Source: Ensifer sp. IC4062
Lineage (GTDB): Bacteria; Pseudomonadota; Alphaproteobacteria; Rhizobiales; Rhizobiaceae
DNA: 64,000 nt
Reading direction: 5' to 3'
Assembly (NCBI RefSeq): GCF_020193575.1
Contig: NZ_JADYVD010000014.1
Location: 62,001 to 126,000 of the forward strand
Shown here: piece by piece, positions 17,301 through 25,256 of the stretch
Position numbering within the stretch: the stretch's first letter is position 1
How the letters are laid out: the number at the start of each line of letters is the position of its first letter
The notes under the pieces: model-generated
Database searches by the model: none
What the model was told of the DNA's origin: nothing
The model's input: the letters and a program-made list of their open reading frames with translations, nothing else
Position numbers and translations under genes: made by a program

Positions 17301-17705
17301 ACCGCGCCGGCGATCATGCTGTCGGCCAATATCGGCGACGGATCGACCGCTGGCACCTCAGGCGGTCACAACGATACGCTCGCCAAACCCTTCGGGGTCC
17401 GCCAACTCGTCGACAAGCTGGCGATCCATCTCGGCCTCGAATGGATTCATGAAGACGACAGGCAGGCCAATGGCAAGAGCGATCCTGTGACCAGTCCCGG
17501 ACACCACCACGTGGAGGAATTGATCCGGCTTGGGGAAATCGGCTACGTCAGGGGCATCGAGGCGAAGCTGACGGAGATTGCCCTGAACCCGGAGAACCAG
17601 GCTTTTGCGGAGGCGGTGCGCGCCTATGTTCGCGCCTTCGACCTTTCCGGCTATGACGCTTTCCTGAAGCAGCTGACGGCAGGGGAGGCCGAGGCACGTG
17701 GCTGA
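14331..17705 (+). CDS. NCS1-type permease fused to hybrid sensor histidine kinase
   Basis: A 1124-residue membrane protein combining transport-like and signalling modules. Residues about 15-490 resemble the NCS1 cytosine/purine permease family (NQTLEDYALRFTAKSARR, twelve or so hydrophobic helices, GASFGYIGS). Residues 500-540 hold a cysteine cluster with CSIC, WCP, CSLCC and CHDMC, likely to bind metal. Two more helices (about 580-640) precede a coiled linker and the kinase: H-box GLSHELRTPLNAVLGYAQIL (His near 686), N-box LRQILVNLLSNALKF, DSGRGI and GLGLGLTI. A receiver domain follows (VVVDDNEDHRD, phospho-acceptor Asp near 970 in LIDISMPGMNGWEL, Lys in LAKPF). It overlaps the response-regulator gene by 8 bp. 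I infer that a nucleobase-like solute, bound or transported by the permease part, controls kinase activity, as proposed for the SLC5-containing kinase CbrA. Confidence 0.88.
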   Translation: MAARQRIIPVRREYNRWVANQTLEDYALRFTAKSARRFSSERISQTAIGAISFLALEAIGGAITMSYGTTNAIVAILVASIMILLVGLPISRYAIRHGVDIDLLTRGASFGYIGSTITSLIYASFTFILFAIEASIMSGALELALGVPLWIGYIVSAVVVIPLVTHGVRLISKFQLMTQPFWIVLNILPFAFIALADWEKVGLWLAYSGIHHASGPSGTIAPFDLVEFGAASAVIFALMAQIGEQVDFLRFLPPDGQRKLHHRIAVFLAGSGWVIVGAPKLLAGSFLVVLALSAGVPSTRAADPAQMYYTAFGYIFPSDTAALLLMVAFVVISQLKINVMNAYAGSLAWSNFFSRLTHSHPGRVIWLVFNVAIALLLMELGIYRLLEETLGIFSIVAMAWLCAISADLFVNKPLGLSPPGIEFKRAHLYDINPVGLGTMGISAILALTAHFGAFGEIAASLAPYIAFVTAFIASPLIAWGTEGKFYLARKPRKSWFRESEIACSICEHPFEPEDMAWCPAYAAPICSLCCSLDSRCHDMCKPKARLNTQIATVAKTILPKAVTAKLATRLGRYAISAILSISGIGLILAMIAHQTTAATPETAAVVERTIAIVFFVFAIAAGVVSWFYVLAHDSRVVAEEESSRQNTLLLKEIAAHKKTDAALQNAKEAAEAANRAKSRYVVGLSHELRTPLNAVLGYAQILERDETIPPSRQGAIKVIKRSADHLSGLIDGLLDISKIEAGKLQVYSNEINIHDFLDQIVDMFRPQAQAKGIAFEHDRAAALPQYVRTDEKRLRQILVNLLSNALKFTERGRIRFDVGYRNQVATFTIEDSGRGISDKDLPRIFDPFQRGEAEHRMPGLGLGLTITRLLTQTLGGEISVTSERDKGTAFRVRLMLSAVDRPAALNDPVRRIRSYKGARRTIVVVDDNEDHRDLMREVLAPIDFVVLTAASGRDCLTLTEDIKPDLFLIDISMPGMNGWELVARLRESGQTAPAIMLSANIGDGSTAGTSGGHNDTLAKPFGVRQLVDKLAIHLGLEWIHEDDRQANGKSDPVTSPGHHHVEELIRLGEIGYVRGIEAKLTEIALNPENQAFAEAVRAYVRAFDLSGYDAFLKQLTAGEAEARG

Positions 17706-18618
17706 ACCTGCCAATCCGCGCGACATCGTCCTCCTGGTCGACGATTCGCCAGAGGCGCTGGGCTTCCTGACCGAAGCCCTGGAACAATCCGGCTTCTCGG
17801 TGTTGATCGCCACCTCCGGCAACGCCGCCTTGAATATCGCCGACCGGATCACTCCCGACATCATTCTGCTCGACGCCGTCATGCCCGGGATGGACGGTTT
17901 CGATACCTGCGTCCGGCTGAAGGCAAACGCCTCCGTCACCCAGGTTCCGGTGGTCTTCATGACCGGGCTCACCGAGACGGAGCACGTGGTGCGCGCCCTG
18001 GAAGCCGGCGGCGTCGATTATCTCACCAAGCCGATCAACATCGACGAGCTGAGGGCCCGCATTCGCGTGCATCTCTCCAATGCGCGTTCCGCCCAGAGCG
18101 CGCGGGTTGCGCTCGATGCGGCCGGGCGGCACCTGCTTGCCGTGCGCGGCGACGGTGGTGTCCGCTGGTCGACGCCGCAGGCTACGCGCCTCGTCAATGC
18201 CGCAACGGGAAGCGACGACGGGCTTGCGGTGGTGACCGCCCGCATCGCCGAATGGATGCGGCAACGGGAAAAGCAGGGTTCCGGTCACGGCAGCTTCACT
18301 CTGCAGCAGGCGGGCCAGACGGGCTTGCAGATTTCCTATCTCGGCGCCATCGGCGCGAACGAATACCTTTTCCGCCTGACCGCCGAGAACGGCATGAGCG
18401 ACGATGAGATGCTGCGCCAGCATTTCCTTTTGACGCAGCGCGAATCCGAGGTGCTGCTGTGGATCGCCAAAGGCAAGTCCAATCGCGATATCGGCGAGAT
18501 CCTGGGCTTGAGCGCCCGCACGGTCACTAAGCATCTCGAACAGATCTACGTGAAACTCGGCGTCGAAAACCGGGCGTCGGCCGCCGTCAAGGCGACGCAG
18601 GTGCTGCACGGGATCTGA
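17698..18618 (+). CDS. Response regulator with LuxR-type HTH
   Basis: A 306-residue response regulator. The receiver domain has DD at 15-16, phospho-acceptor Asp59 in IILLDAVMPGMDGFD and the conserved Lys in DYLTKPINI. A middle region of about 100 residues lacks a recognised fold, and the C-terminus is a LuxR/GerE helix-turn-helix (LTQRESEVLLWIAKGKSNRD and LGLSARTVTKHLEQIYVKLG). It starts with GTG at 17698, inside the end of the permease-kinase gene, after an AGGGGAGG ribosome-binding site, so the two are translationally coupled and almost certainly form a pair. Target genes are not evident from this window. Confidence 0.92.
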   Translation: MAEPANPRDIVLLVDDSPEALGFLTEALEQSGFSVLIATSGNAALNIADRITPDIILLDAVMPGMDGFDTCVRLKANASVTQVPVVFMTGLTETEHVVRALEAGGVDYLTKPINIDELRARIRVHLSNARSAQSARVALDAAGRHLLAVRGDGGVRWSTPQATRLVNAATGSDDGLAVVTARIAEWMRQREKQGSGHGSFTLQQAGQTGLQISYLGAIGANEYLFRLTAENGMSDDEMLRQHFLLTQRESEVLLWIAKGKSNRDIGEILGLSARTVTKHLEQIYVKLGVENRASAAVKATQVLHGI

Positions 18619-18655
18619 CCGAGGGCGCGCTTGTTGCCAACATCCCGCGTTGCGC

Positions 18656-18688
18656 AAAAAAAGCGCGGCCTGGAAAACCAGACCGCGC
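18656..18688 (-). terminator. Rho-independent terminator of dctA
   Basis: Read on the minus strand the sequence is GCGCGGTCTGG-TTTT-CCAGGCCGCGC followed by seven T residues (A-run at 18656-18662 on the plus strand). It is 38 bp downstream of the dctA stop. The stem is also usable by the convergent response-regulator transcript but the U-run is on the dctA side. Confidence 0.85.
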
Positions 18689-18725
18689 CAAGCCGCACTT
18701 CTCGTGCGTTGCCCTGGGAGGCAAC

Positions 18726-20054
18726 TTATTCGGCGGGCTGGATGACCGCCGGGATGGTTTCGACAGCAGCTGCTTCTCCGCCGAGCGCGGCGGAAAGTTG
18801 CGCCTGATCCAGTTCGCCTTCCCATTTCGCCACAACGACCGTGGCGACCGCGTTGCCGACGAAGTTGGTGAGCGCGCGGCATTCCGACATGAAGCGGTCG
18901 ATGCCGAGGATTAGCGCCATGCCGGCGACCGGTACGGAGGGGACGACCGAGAGCGTCGCGGCAAGCGTGATGAAGCCCGCGCCGGTGATGCCGGCAGCGC
19001 CCTTCGAGCTCAGCATGGCGACGAGCAGGAGCAGGATCTGGTCACCGAAGGACAGCGGGATATCGGTCGCCTGCGCGATGAAGAGCGCGGCCAGCGTCAT
19101 GTAGATGTTGGTGCCGTCGAGGTTGAAGGAATAGCCGGTCGGGATGACGAGGCCCACCACCGAGCGCTTGCAGCCTGCCTTCTCCATCTTGTTCATCAGG
19201 CCCGGCAGCGCCGCCTCCGAGGAGGACGTTCCGAGCACGAGCAGCAGTTCTTCCTTGATGTAGCGGATGAGCGCGACGATCGAGAAGCCGTTGTAGCGCG
19301 CCACGGTGCCAAGCACGATGAAGACGAATAGGAGCGACGTGAGATAGAAGGTTCCGATCAGCATGGCGAGGTTGGCGATCGACGCCACGCCGTACTTGCC
19401 GATGGTGAAGGCCATCGCACCGAAGGCGCCGATCGGGGCAGCCTTCATCAGGATCGCCACCAGACGGAAAATCGGCAACGTCAACGCGTGCAGGAAATCG
19501 ACCACCGGCTGGCCTTTTTCGCCGACCATCGCAAGCGCGATGCCGAACAGAACCGAGATGAACAGCACCTGCAGGATGTCGCCCTCGGCGAAAGCACTGA
19601 CCAGCGTCGTCGGAATGATATTCATGAGAAAGCCAGTGATCGACTGCTCATGCGCCTTCTCGGTATAGGTGGTGACCGCCTTCACGTCGAGCGACGCCGG
19701 ATCGATATGCATGCCGGAGCCAGGCTGGACCACATTCGCGACCACGAGACCGACGATGAGCGCGAGCGTCGAGAAGGTCAGGAAGTAGATCATCGCCTTG
19801 CCGGCGACGCGCCCGACCTTGGCGAGGTCGGTCATGCCGGCAATACCGGTTGCGACCGTCAGGAAGATGACCGGAGCGATGATCATCTTGACGAGCTTGA
19901 TGAAGGCGTCGCCCAGCGGCTTGAGCTCGGTGCCGATATCCGGATAGAAATGCCCGAGCAGGATGCCCGCAGCGATCGCCGCGAGGACCTGAACATAGAG
20001 ATGCCGATAAAGGGGTGTCTTGCCGCGGACCTCCGCGGAATGTTCTGCGATCAT
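18726..20054 (-). CDS. dctA: C4-dicarboxylate transport protein DctA
   Basis: A 442-residue cation/C4-dicarboxylate symporter (DAACS family) that takes up succinate, malate and fumarate, the main carbon supply of rhizobia in nodules. The start [20 protein letters not shown] at 20054 has GGAGG 6 bp upstream; the longer open frame upstream lacks one. Family motifs include [60 protein letters not shown] and [20 protein letters not shown]. It is divergent from dctB-dctD and preceded by a sigma-54 promoter at 20149-20164, so activation by DctD is expected. A terminator follows. Confidence 0.97.
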   Translation of the reverse strand: MIAEHSAEVRGKTPLYRHLYVQVLAAIAAGILLGHFYPDIGTELKPLGDAFIKLVKMIIAPVIFLTVATGIAGMTDLAKVGRVAGKAMIYFLTFSTLALIVGLVVANVVQPGSGMHIDPASLDVKAVTTYTEKAHEQSITGFLMNIIPTTLVSAFAEGDILQVLFISVLFGIALAMVGEKGQPVVDFLHALTLPIFRLVAILMKAAPIGAFGAMAFTIGKYGVASIANLAMLIGTFYLTSLLFVFIVLGTVARYNGFSIVALIRYIKEELLLVLGTSSSEAALPGLMNKMEKAGCKRSVVGLVIPTGYSFNLDGTNIYMTLAALFIAQATDIPLSFGDQILLLLVAMLSSKGAAGITGAGFITLAATLSVVPSVPVAGMALILGIDRFMSECRALTNFVGNAVATVVVAKWEGELDQAQLSAALGGEAAAVETIPAVIQPAE

Positions 20055-20148
20055 GATAATCCTCCACGCGGGCCTAGTCCGGCAACGGCCGGGCCTCCCA
20101 GGCCACTTTTCCGAAGAACGACAGCACCCGCTGCCATGCGGAAGGAAT

Positions 20149-20164
20149 TGCAACAGGCGTGCCA
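20149..20164 (-). promoter_or_regulatory. Sigma-54 promoter of dctA
   Basis: On the minus strand TGGCACGCCTGTTGCA matches the RpoN consensus TGGCAC-N5-TTGCA at every conserved position, with GG (-24) and GC (-12) correctly spaced. It lies 95 bp upstream of the dctA start codon. Confidence 0.92.
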
Positions 20165-20221
20165 GATTAGAGTCACATGGGCAACCCATTGATTCTTAAG
20201 CTCTTTGATTCCAGGCGTCCG

Positions 20222-20252
20222 TGAATCCGCGCGGTAATGGGCGGAAATCCGC
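20222..20252. promoter_or_regulatory. Candidate DctD activator sites in the dctA-dctB interval
   Basis: GCGGAAATCCGC (20241-20252) is a palindrome with a 2-bp centre, and a related but degenerate inverted element ATCCGCGCGGTAAT lies at about 20225-20238. Two adjacent inverted repeats 60-100 bp upstream of the RpoN promoter are what is known for DctD upstream activating sites in rhizobia; the assignment here is by position and symmetry. Confidence 0.6.
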
Positions 20253-20266
20253 ACAGATGAATTGGC

Positions 20267-22150
20267 ATGCTGGGCGAAAAGATGCACAATATCGCCATGG
20301 CCATTCCCCTCAAAGATGATCTCGGTGATCTTCAGCGCCGCGCCCGACGGCTCTGGCTGGTTTTCACTCTGGTCGCGCTCGCGCTTATCGCGCTCGGCCT
20401 GCTTGCCGCCGGCGAATATGGCCGCACGAACGCGCTCAACGCGCTCGCTGAACAAAGCCGCATCGACGCCAGCCTCAAGGCGTCGCTGCTGCGCGCCGTC
20501 GTCGAAAAGCAGCGCGCGCTGCCGCTCGTGCTCGCCGACGACACGGCGATCCATCAGCAGCTTCTGACGCCAGACGCGCGCTCAATCGACCAGATCAACC
20601 GCAAGCTTGAGGAGCTTGCCGCAAGCGCCGGCGCAGCGGTCGTCTACCTGATCAGACTGGACGGCGTCGCCGTCGCGGCGAGCAACTGGCGGGAGCCGAC
20701 GAGTTTCGTCGGCAGCAATTATGGTTTTCGCGACTATTTCCGGCTGGCGATCCGTGATGGCCAGGCGGAGCATTTCGCCATGGGGACGGTGAGCAGGCGT
20801 CCGGGCCTCTACATTTCCCGGCGGATCGACGGGCCGGCGGGGCCGATCGGCGTCATCGTCGCCAAGCTCGAGTTCGACGGCGTCGAAGCCGATTGGGCGA
20901 GCACGGGCAGGCCCGTCTATGTCACCGACCGACGGGGCATCGTCATCATCACCAGCATCCCATCCTGGCGGTTCATGACGACGAAGCAAATTCCCAAGGA
21001 GCGTCTGGCGTCGATCCGCGAAAGCCTGCAATTCGGCGACGCGCCCCTGCTGCCGCTACCCTTCAGCCAAATCGAAGCAAAGGCCGACGGCTCCTCCACA
21101 CTCAATGCCCTGCTCCCGGGCAGCCATGCCGAGACCTTCCTGCGCGTCGAAACGATGGTGCCGTCGACGAATTGGCGGCTCGAACAATTGTCGCCGCTTG
21201 CCGCGACGTTGTCGGCGGGCGCACGCCATGCGAGGCTGCAGATGCTCGCTGTCCTGGTTCCCTTGCTTGCGCTTGCGGCGTTTCTCATGCGCAGGCGCCA
21301 GACGGTCGCCTTGCGTTCGGCGGCGGAACGCGCGGCGCGCAACGAACTCGAGGCGCGCGTCGAGGAGCGAACGCGTGACCTCACAATGGCCCGCGACCGT
21401 CTCGAAACGGAAATTGCCGATCATCGCCAGACGACGGAAAAACTGCAGGCCGTTCAGCAGGACCTCGTTCAGGCCAACCGGCTGGCGATCCTGGGGCAGG
21501 TCGCCGCCGGCGTCGCGCACGAAATAAACCAGCCCGTCGCCACGATCCGCGCCTATGCGGACAACGCCCGCACCTTCCTCGATCGCGGCCAAAGCACGAC
21601 CGCGGCGGAAAACCTCACCAGCATCGCCGAGCTTACCGAACGCGTCGGAACAATCACCGACGAGTTGCGCCGGTTCGCCCGCAAGGGAAACTTCGTCGCC
21701 GAGCCGACCGAGATGCGGGACGTGATCGAAGGGGCAATGCTTCTGCTTCGCAGCCGCTTTGCCGGTCGTATGGACACGATCAAGCTCTCTCTTCCTCCGA
21801 ACGGCCTCAAAGCCATGGGCAATCGCATTCGCCTGGAACAGGTGCTGATCAATCTTCTCCAGAATGCGCTGGAAGCGCTCGGCGACGCAGAGAACGGCGA
21901 GATCCTGGTGCGGTGTGCGGAAACCGGGCGCGGCATCGAGTTGACGGTCGCCGATAATGGCCCCGGCATTCCAGAGGATATCCGCGATGAACTTTTCACG
22001 CCCTTCAACACGTCAAAGGAGGACGGGCTCGGCCTCGGGCTTGCGATCTCCAAGGAGATCGTCGCCGACTATGGCGGCGACATCGCGGTCGCGACGAGCG
22101 CCTCCGGAACCACATTCACAGTCCATTTGAAAAAGGCTCAAGCGCAATGA
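20267..22150 (+). CDS. dctB: C4-dicarboxylate sensor histidine kinase DctB
   Basis: A 627-residue membrane sensor kinase that detects periplasmic C4-dicarboxylates and phosphorylates DctD. Two transmembrane helices (about 25-47 and 325-345) flank a periplasmic sensor domain with the DctB-type segment [20 protein letters not shown] and [20 protein letters not shown]. The cytoplasmic part has a coiled region, the H-box [19 protein letters not shown], and the ATPase domain [36 protein letters not shown] and [18 protein letters not shown]. Three in-frame ATGs (20267, 20282, 20297) are possible and none has a good Shine-Dalgarno sequence. Overlaps dctD by 4 bp. Confidence 0.95.
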   Translation: MLGEKMHNIAMAIPLKDDLGDLQRRARRLWLVFTLVALALIALGLLAAGEYGRTNALNALAEQSRIDASLKASLLRAVVEKQRALPLVLADDTAIHQQLLTPDARSIDQINRKLEELAASAGAAVVYLIRLDGVAVAASNWREPTSFVGSNYGFRDYFRLAIRDGQAEHFAMGTVSRRPGLYISRRIDGPAGPIGVIVAKLEFDGVEADWASTGRPVYVTDRRGIVIITSIPSWRFMTTKQIPKERLASIRESLQFGDAPLLPLPFSQIEAKADGSSTLNALLPGSHAETFLRVETMVPSTNWRLEQLSPLAATLSAGARHARLQMLAVLVPLLALAAFLMRRRQTVALRSAAERAARNELEARVEERTRDLTMARDRLETEIADHRQTTEKLQAVQQDLVQANRLAILGQVAAGVAHEINQPVATIRAYADNARTFLDRGQSTTAAENLTSIAELTERVGTITDELRRFARKGNFVAEPTEMRDVIEGAMLLLRSRFAGRMDTIKLSLPPNGLKAMGNRIRLEQVLINLLQNALEALGDAENGEILVRCAETGRGIELTVADNGPGIPEDIRDELFTPFNTSKEDGLGLGLAISKEIVADYGGDIAVATSASGTTFTVHLKKAQAQ

Positions 22151-23517
22151 GCGACGCCGCATCCGTTTTCCTCATCGACGACGACCGCGACCTGCGCAAG
22201 GCGATGCAGCAGACCCTCGAGCTCGCCGGCTTCACGGTTTCGCCCTTCGCCAGCGCGATCGAGGCGCTCGACGCGCTCAGCCCCGAATTCGACGGGGTCG
22301 TCATCAGCGACATCCGCATGCCGGGCCTCGACGGCCTCGCCTTTTTCAAAAAAGTAGCCGCCCTCGACCGGGATCTTCCCGTCATTCTGGTCACCGGGCA
22401 TGGCGACATCCCGATGGCCGTGCAGGCCATTCAGGATGGGGTCTATGATTTCATTGCCAAACCCTTTGCCGCCGACCGGCTGGTCCAGAGCGCACGGCGC
22501 GCCGAGGAGAAGCGTCGGCTGGTGATGGAAAACCGTGCGCTCCGCCGCGCGGCGGAAGCCGCCTCCGACAGCCTGCCGCTGATCGGCCAGACACCGGTGA
22601 TGGAACGGCTGCGGCAGACCCTGAAACACATTGCCGACACCGACGTCGACGTGCTTGTCGCCGGCGAGACCGGCAGCGGCAAGGAAGTGGTGGCGACTCT
22701 TCTGCACCAGTGGAGCCGGCGCAGGAACGGCAATTTCGTCGCGCTCAACTGCGGCGCGCTCCCCGAAACGGTGATCGAAAGCGAGCTCTTCGGCCACGAG
22801 CCGGGCGCCTTCACCGGAGCCGTGAAAAAGCGGATCGGCCGGATCGAGCATGCTAGCGGCGGCACGCTCTTCCTCGACGAGATCGAGGCGATGCCGGCGG
22901 CAACCCAGGTTAAGATGCTGCGCGTGCTTGAAGCGCGCGAGATCACCCCGCTCGGCACCAACGCGACGCGCCCGGTCGACATCCGGGTCGTAGCCGCCGC
23001 CAAGGTGGACCTCGGCGATCCGGGGGAGCGCGGCGACTTTCGTGAGGACCTCTACTACCGGCTGAATGTCGTGACGCTTTCGATCCCTCCGCTGCGCGAG
23101 AGGCGCGAGGACATCCCGCTGCTCTTCTCGCATTTCCTGACGCGAGCGGCCGAACGTTTCGAGCGGGACGTTCCTCCGATTTCACCGGCTGTGCAGCAAC
23201 ACTTGATGTCGCATTCCTGGCCCGGCAATGTGCGCGAACTGTCGCATTTCGCCGAGCGTGTAGCGCTTGGCGTTGAAGGCAACCTCGGCAACCCGCTCCC
23301 GCCAGCGGCTGACACCGCGGCCTCGCTTCCGGAACGCTTGGAGCGCTACGAGGCCGAGATCCTGAAGGAAGCCCTGACGGCGCACCGGGGTGACGTCAAG
23401 GAAACGCTGGAAGCGCTCGGCATTCCGCGCAAGACCTTTTATGACAAGCTGCAACGCCACGGCATCAACCGGGCGGACTATGTCGAGCGGGCTGCGTCGT
23501 CGAACAATCGAGCCTGA
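22147..23517 (+). CDS. dctD: C4-dicarboxylate response regulator DctD (NtrC family)
   Basis: A 456-residue sigma-54-dependent activator. The receiver has D11-D13 and phospho-acceptor Asp55 in [13 protein letters not shown] and Lys in [10 protein letters not shown]. The AAA+ domain shows Walker A GETGSGKE, the sigma-54 contact loop GAFTGA, Walker [14 protein letters not shown], and [12 protein letters not shown]; a Fis-type HTH closes the protein ([22 protein letters not shown]). It would drive dctA from the RpoN promoter at 20149. Starts 4 bp inside dctB. Confidence 0.95.
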   Translation: MSDAASVFLIDDDRDLRKAMQQTLELAGFTVSPFASAIEALDALSPEFDGVVISDIRMPGLDGLAFFKKVAALDRDLPVILVTGHGDIPMAVQAIQDGVYDFIAKPFAADRLVQSARRAEEKRRLVMENRALRRAAEAASDSLPLIGQTPVMERLRQTLKHIADTDVDVLVAGETGSGKEVVATLLHQWSRRRNGNFVALNCGALPETVIESELFGHEPGAFTGAVKKRIGRIEHASGGTLFLDEIEAMPAATQVKMLRVLEAREITPLGTNATRPVDIRVVAAAKVDLGDPGERGDFREDLYYRLNVVTLSIPPLRERREDIPLLFSHFLTRAAERFERDVPPISPAVQQHLMSHSWPGNVRELSHFAERVALGVEGNLGNPLPPAADTAASLPERLERYEAEILKEALTAHRGDVKETLEALGIPRKTFYDKLQRHGINRADYVERAASSNNRA

Positions 23518-23595
23518 AAATTTGAGTACGCTGGTTGATAGTTGCCTAATCGTGTCGAGATCAAAATATTGTGATAAGTTGAGCGGTCTAAAGCC

Positions 23596-24567
23596 ATGAA
23601 ACGACGGCAATGGAGCGAGGCAAGCATGCAGAAGCGCGACCTGCGCGAAGAAACGGCGCCCCTTCGCGCGCGAATTCTCGACAAGCTCTCGCAACTGCCG
23701 TGGGACGGTGCTCGCTACAGCCACCCGATTCCGGGGCTCGTGCTCTACCGCGTCATCGAGCCCGCCGGCCCGTTTTCCAGTGTCTCGGAACCAAGCCTTT
23801 CGCTGATCGTCAAGGGAAGCAAGCGCATCCAGGTCGGCAACGAAACGCTCGTCTACGACGAGTCCTGTTTCTTCGTGACCGCCATCGGATTGCCGATGAC
23901 TGGCCAGATCTGCGAGGCGACCAAGAGCGAACCCTATGTGGCCGCAACGCTGCGGCTTGATCTGGAGAAACTGCGCCGGATCATCACCGATCACGACATA
24001 CAGCCGGCGGACATGCCCGAACGCGACCTCGGCGTCGTCGTCGGCGCCGCGACACCGGAATTGTTCGACGCGCTGTTGCGACTGATTTCGCTCATAAACT
24101 CGCCGGCGGACATCCCCTTCCTCGCCAATCATATTCACAATGAGATCCTGTACCGGCTGCTTACCGGCGAGCAAGGGGCGCGACTTCGGCGCTTCGCGCT
24201 CGCCGGTACCAACAGCAATCGCGTCGCAAAGGCAGTGGCATGGCTGAAGGAAAACTATGCCCGGCCGCTGCGCATCGAGGAGTTGGCGGAAGTCGCGAAC
24301 ATGGGTGTTTCGACGCTCCATCACCATTTCCGCGCCATGACCGCAATGAGTCCGCTGCAGTTCCAGAAGCACCTGCGGTTGCATCACGCGCGGGAACTGA
24401 TGCTTTCGCAGTCGCTCGACGCAGCGACGGCCGCCGCACGCGTCGGTTACGAGAGCCCAACACAATTCAGCCGCGAATATCGGCGTGCCTTCGGCCATCC
24501 GCCGATAAGAGACATCAGGTCGATCATGAACTCCAGCGAGCCGAACAGACGCGACTCGATTGATTAG
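23596..24567 (+). CDS. AraC-family transcriptional regulator
   Basis: A 323-residue regulator with an N-terminal cupin-like AraC_N domain (PSLSLIVKGSKRIQVGNETL, YDESCFFVTAIGLPMTGQI) and a C-terminal double helix-turn-helix (RIEELAEVANMGVSTLHHHF; TAAARVGYESPTQFSREYRR). It may start at the internal ATG 23626. Members of this subgroup often sit beside dehydrogenase or alcohol-oxidising genes that they activate; here the next genes on the same strand, 227 bp downstream, encode a molybdenum hydroxylase, which is the most likely target. Effector unknown. Confidence 0.9.
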   Translation: MKRRQWSEASMQKRDLREETAPLRARILDKLSQLPWDGARYSHPIPGLVLYRVIEPAGPFSSVSEPSLSLIVKGSKRIQVGNETLVYDESCFFVTAIGLPMTGQICEATKSEPYVAATLRLDLEKLRRIITDHDIQPADMPERDLGVVVGAATPELFDALLRLISLINSPADIPFLANHIHNEILYRLLTGEQGARLRRFALAGTNSNRVAKAVAWLKENYARPLRIEELAEVANMGVSTLHHHFRAMTAMSPLQFQKHLRLHHARELMLSQSLDAATAAARVGYESPTQFSREYRRAFGHPPIRDIRSIMNSSEPNRRDSID

Positions 24568-24794
24568 AAACGGCGCGACGCGATGCTTAAATCGATTCGC
24601 TTGGCTCGACACGGCGGCTTCGCCATGATCACAATTGCGTCATGTCGACAGAAATAGGCAATAATCCGACAGGATCGACTCTACCGAGCCGCGGAATGGT
24701 CTTCTAAGCTTTGGCCGCAGCCTGGCAAATGGCTGCGGCGCACGAACGGCATCTCCCAAATGCCGAGAGCTGCGCCCAACGCGAGGAGACCACC

Positions 24795-25253
24795 ATGGCA
24801 ATTGTGACGATCAACGGCGTCAAGCACTCGGTCGAAGCCGAGGCGGATATGCCGCTACTTTGGGTGATCCGCGATCTTGTGGGCCTGACAGGGACGAAGT
24901 TCGGTTGCGGCATGGCGCAATGCGGCGCCTGCACGGTTTATGTCGATGGCGCGCCGGTGCGGTCCTGTCAGACGCTCATCGGCGATATCGAAGGGGCTGA
25001 GGTAACCACCATCGAGGGGGTCAAGGGCAAGGTCGCGGAAGCGGTCCAGGCAGTCTGGGCCGATCTCGACGTGCCTCAGTGCGGCTACTGTCAGTCGGGA
25101 CAAATCATGTCGGCGACAGATCTTCTGACCAATAATCCGAAGCCCAGCGACGAGGACATCGACGCCGCGATGGCGGGCAATCTCTGTCGTTGCGCCACCT
25201 ATCATCGAATCCGTGCCGGCATCCACGAAGCCGCAAAGCGCCTGGAGGGCTGA
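24795..25253 (+). CDS. Molybdenum hydroxylase iron-sulfur subunit (IorA-like)
   Basis: A 152-residue [2Fe-2S] protein, the small electron-transfer subunit of an isoquinoline 1-oxidoreductase-type enzyme. The plant-ferredoxin-like cluster is bound by Cys38, Cys43, Cys46 and Cys58 (FGCGMAQCGACTVYVDG), and the second cluster by Cys96, Cys99, Cys131 and Cys133 (QCGYCQSGQ; NLCRCATYHRI). The start at 24795 has GAGGAG 8 bp upstream. The large subunit begins 4 bp after its stop. There is no FAD subunit, as in IorAB-type two-subunit enzymes. Confidence 0.93.
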   Translation: MAIVTINGVKHSVEAEADMPLLWVIRDLVGLTGTKFGCGMAQCGACTVYVDGAPVRSCQTLIGDIEGAEVTTIEGVKGKVAEAVQAVWADLDVPQCGYCQSGQIMSATDLLTNNPKPSDEDIDAAMAGNLCRCATYHRIRAGIHEAAKRLEG

Positions 25254-25256
25254 ACC

